A stretch of DNA of 7,306 bases from Dehalococcoidia bacterium. GTDB lineage: Bacteria; Chloroflexota; Dehalococcoidia; UBA3495. Under the pieces are notes generated by a model. It ran no database searches. It had not been told where the DNA came from and worked only from the letters and a program-made list of their open reading frames with translations. The DNA lies in contig PCAH01000204.1 of NCBI GenBank assembly GCA_002730485.1, positions 1 to 7,306 on the forward strand, in the 5' to 3' direction. The position numbers and the translations under genes are program-made. Shown in pieces: positions 7,077 to 7,306 of this stretch (within the stretch, counting starts at the first letter, position 1; every line of letters starts with the position of its first letter).

Positions 7077-7306
7077 TTACTCGGGAGGGCTCGTCATCGC
7101 CTTGTGGATGTACTGGCGCATGATCGTCGCCCAGTCGCTCTGGGGAAGGAGCTTCACGTGCACGTAGGGCAGCTTCCGGATGTGGCACTCCTTGGGCAGT
7201 GTCTTCACGTGCTCATTGTAGAACTCGCGCGCCTTGTGCTGCAGCATGCTGCTATTGAACTGGATTTGGGAGTAGTGGTTGAAGGTCACCCAGACATGAG
7301 CGTGCA
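7077..7306 (-). CDS. Second HUH (Rep-type) endonuclease, C-terminal part only
   Basis: Open in frame from the right edge (first full codon at 7304-7302) to TAA at 7079-7077, giving 75 residues; the N-terminus is outside the window, so the internal GTG at 7289 is not the start. The visible piece opens with HAHVWVTFNHYSQIQ, which aligns without gaps to HFHLILTVNHFSYVQ of the downstream giant protein, sharing both metal-binding histidines and the following NH-S-Q. It ends with SDWATIMRQYIHK, matching DNWQEVMAAYVRK, so the catalytic Y-x-x-K motif is also kept. HUH to tyrosine is 62 residues here against 79 in the giant protein. It is therefore a diverged tandem paralogue, with both catalytic motifs intact. 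Its third codon positions are strongly G/C (67 of 75). The giant gene's ATG lies 22 bases after its stop. Confidence 0.8.
   Translation of the reverse strand, partial: HAHVWVTFNHYSQIQFNSSMLQHKAREFYNEHVKTLPKECHIRKLPYVHVKLLPQSDWATIMRQYIHKAMTSPPE

Noticed and set aside
1..7306. CRISPR arrays, tRNA or rRNA genes, terminal inverted repeats and long direct repeats.
   Set aside because: None was found on reading; the only repeated elements noted are the short junction sequences. The ends of the element are probably outside the window.

Overview
The window looks like part of a compact mobile DNA of a eukaryote: a virus, an endogenous viral element, or a transposon encoding an HUH endonuclease, most plausibly from a GC-rich alga or protist. 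I see no bacterial signals: no Shine-Dalgarno spacing, no recognisable bacterial genes, no tRNA or rRNA. One gene appears to carry a short, G-poor spliceosomal-type intron. The coding sequences are packed almost without gaps, and two convergent genes even share their stop codons. The exact lineage cannot be fixed from sequence alone.

Layout. Left block (1-1038, + strand): the 3' part of a very GC-rich gene, read in one frame to 647 and another from 793, consistent with removal of a 145-nt intron. It encodes a protein with a long acidic tail and a small basic patch; its start lies outside the window. Right block (1035-7306, all - strand, so transcribed right to left): the end of a first HUH-endonuclease gene (7306-7077), a giant gene of 1758 codons with an HUH endonuclease domain at its extreme C-terminus (7054-1778), a 118-residue proline-rich protein with one C-terminal membrane segment (1744-1388), and a 118-residue protein of unknown function (1391-1035) whose ATG overlaps the previous stop as ATGA. 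The last gene ends on the same CTAG tetranucleotide as the + strand gene.

How it may work together. The two HUH proteins carry the signature of rolling-circle replication or transposition nickases: an H-x-H metal site followed by a Y-x-x-K catalytic tyrosine motif. Their C-termini align over about 60-80 residues, so they are diverged tandem paralogues. Neither shows a Walker A helicase motif in the visible part. The roughly 1500 residues in front of the nuclease domain in the giant protein match nothing I recognise; they contain two widely spaced CxxC pairs and an acidic linker. The small membrane protein and the compact organisation favour a viral genome over a simple transposon, but HUH transposons of algae (the Replitron type) and HUH-encoding algal dsDNA viruses (mriyavirus or Polinton-like) both remain possible.

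The most unusual points are the giant nuclease fusion, the tandem HUH paralogues, a shared decamer (TGAGTAACAA) placed exactly on the stop codon of two successive genes with a partial version at a third junction, a consensus splice donor sitting on the stop codon of the giant gene that could fuse it in frame to the membrane protein, and a sharp change of codon use inside the giant gene just before its HUH motif.
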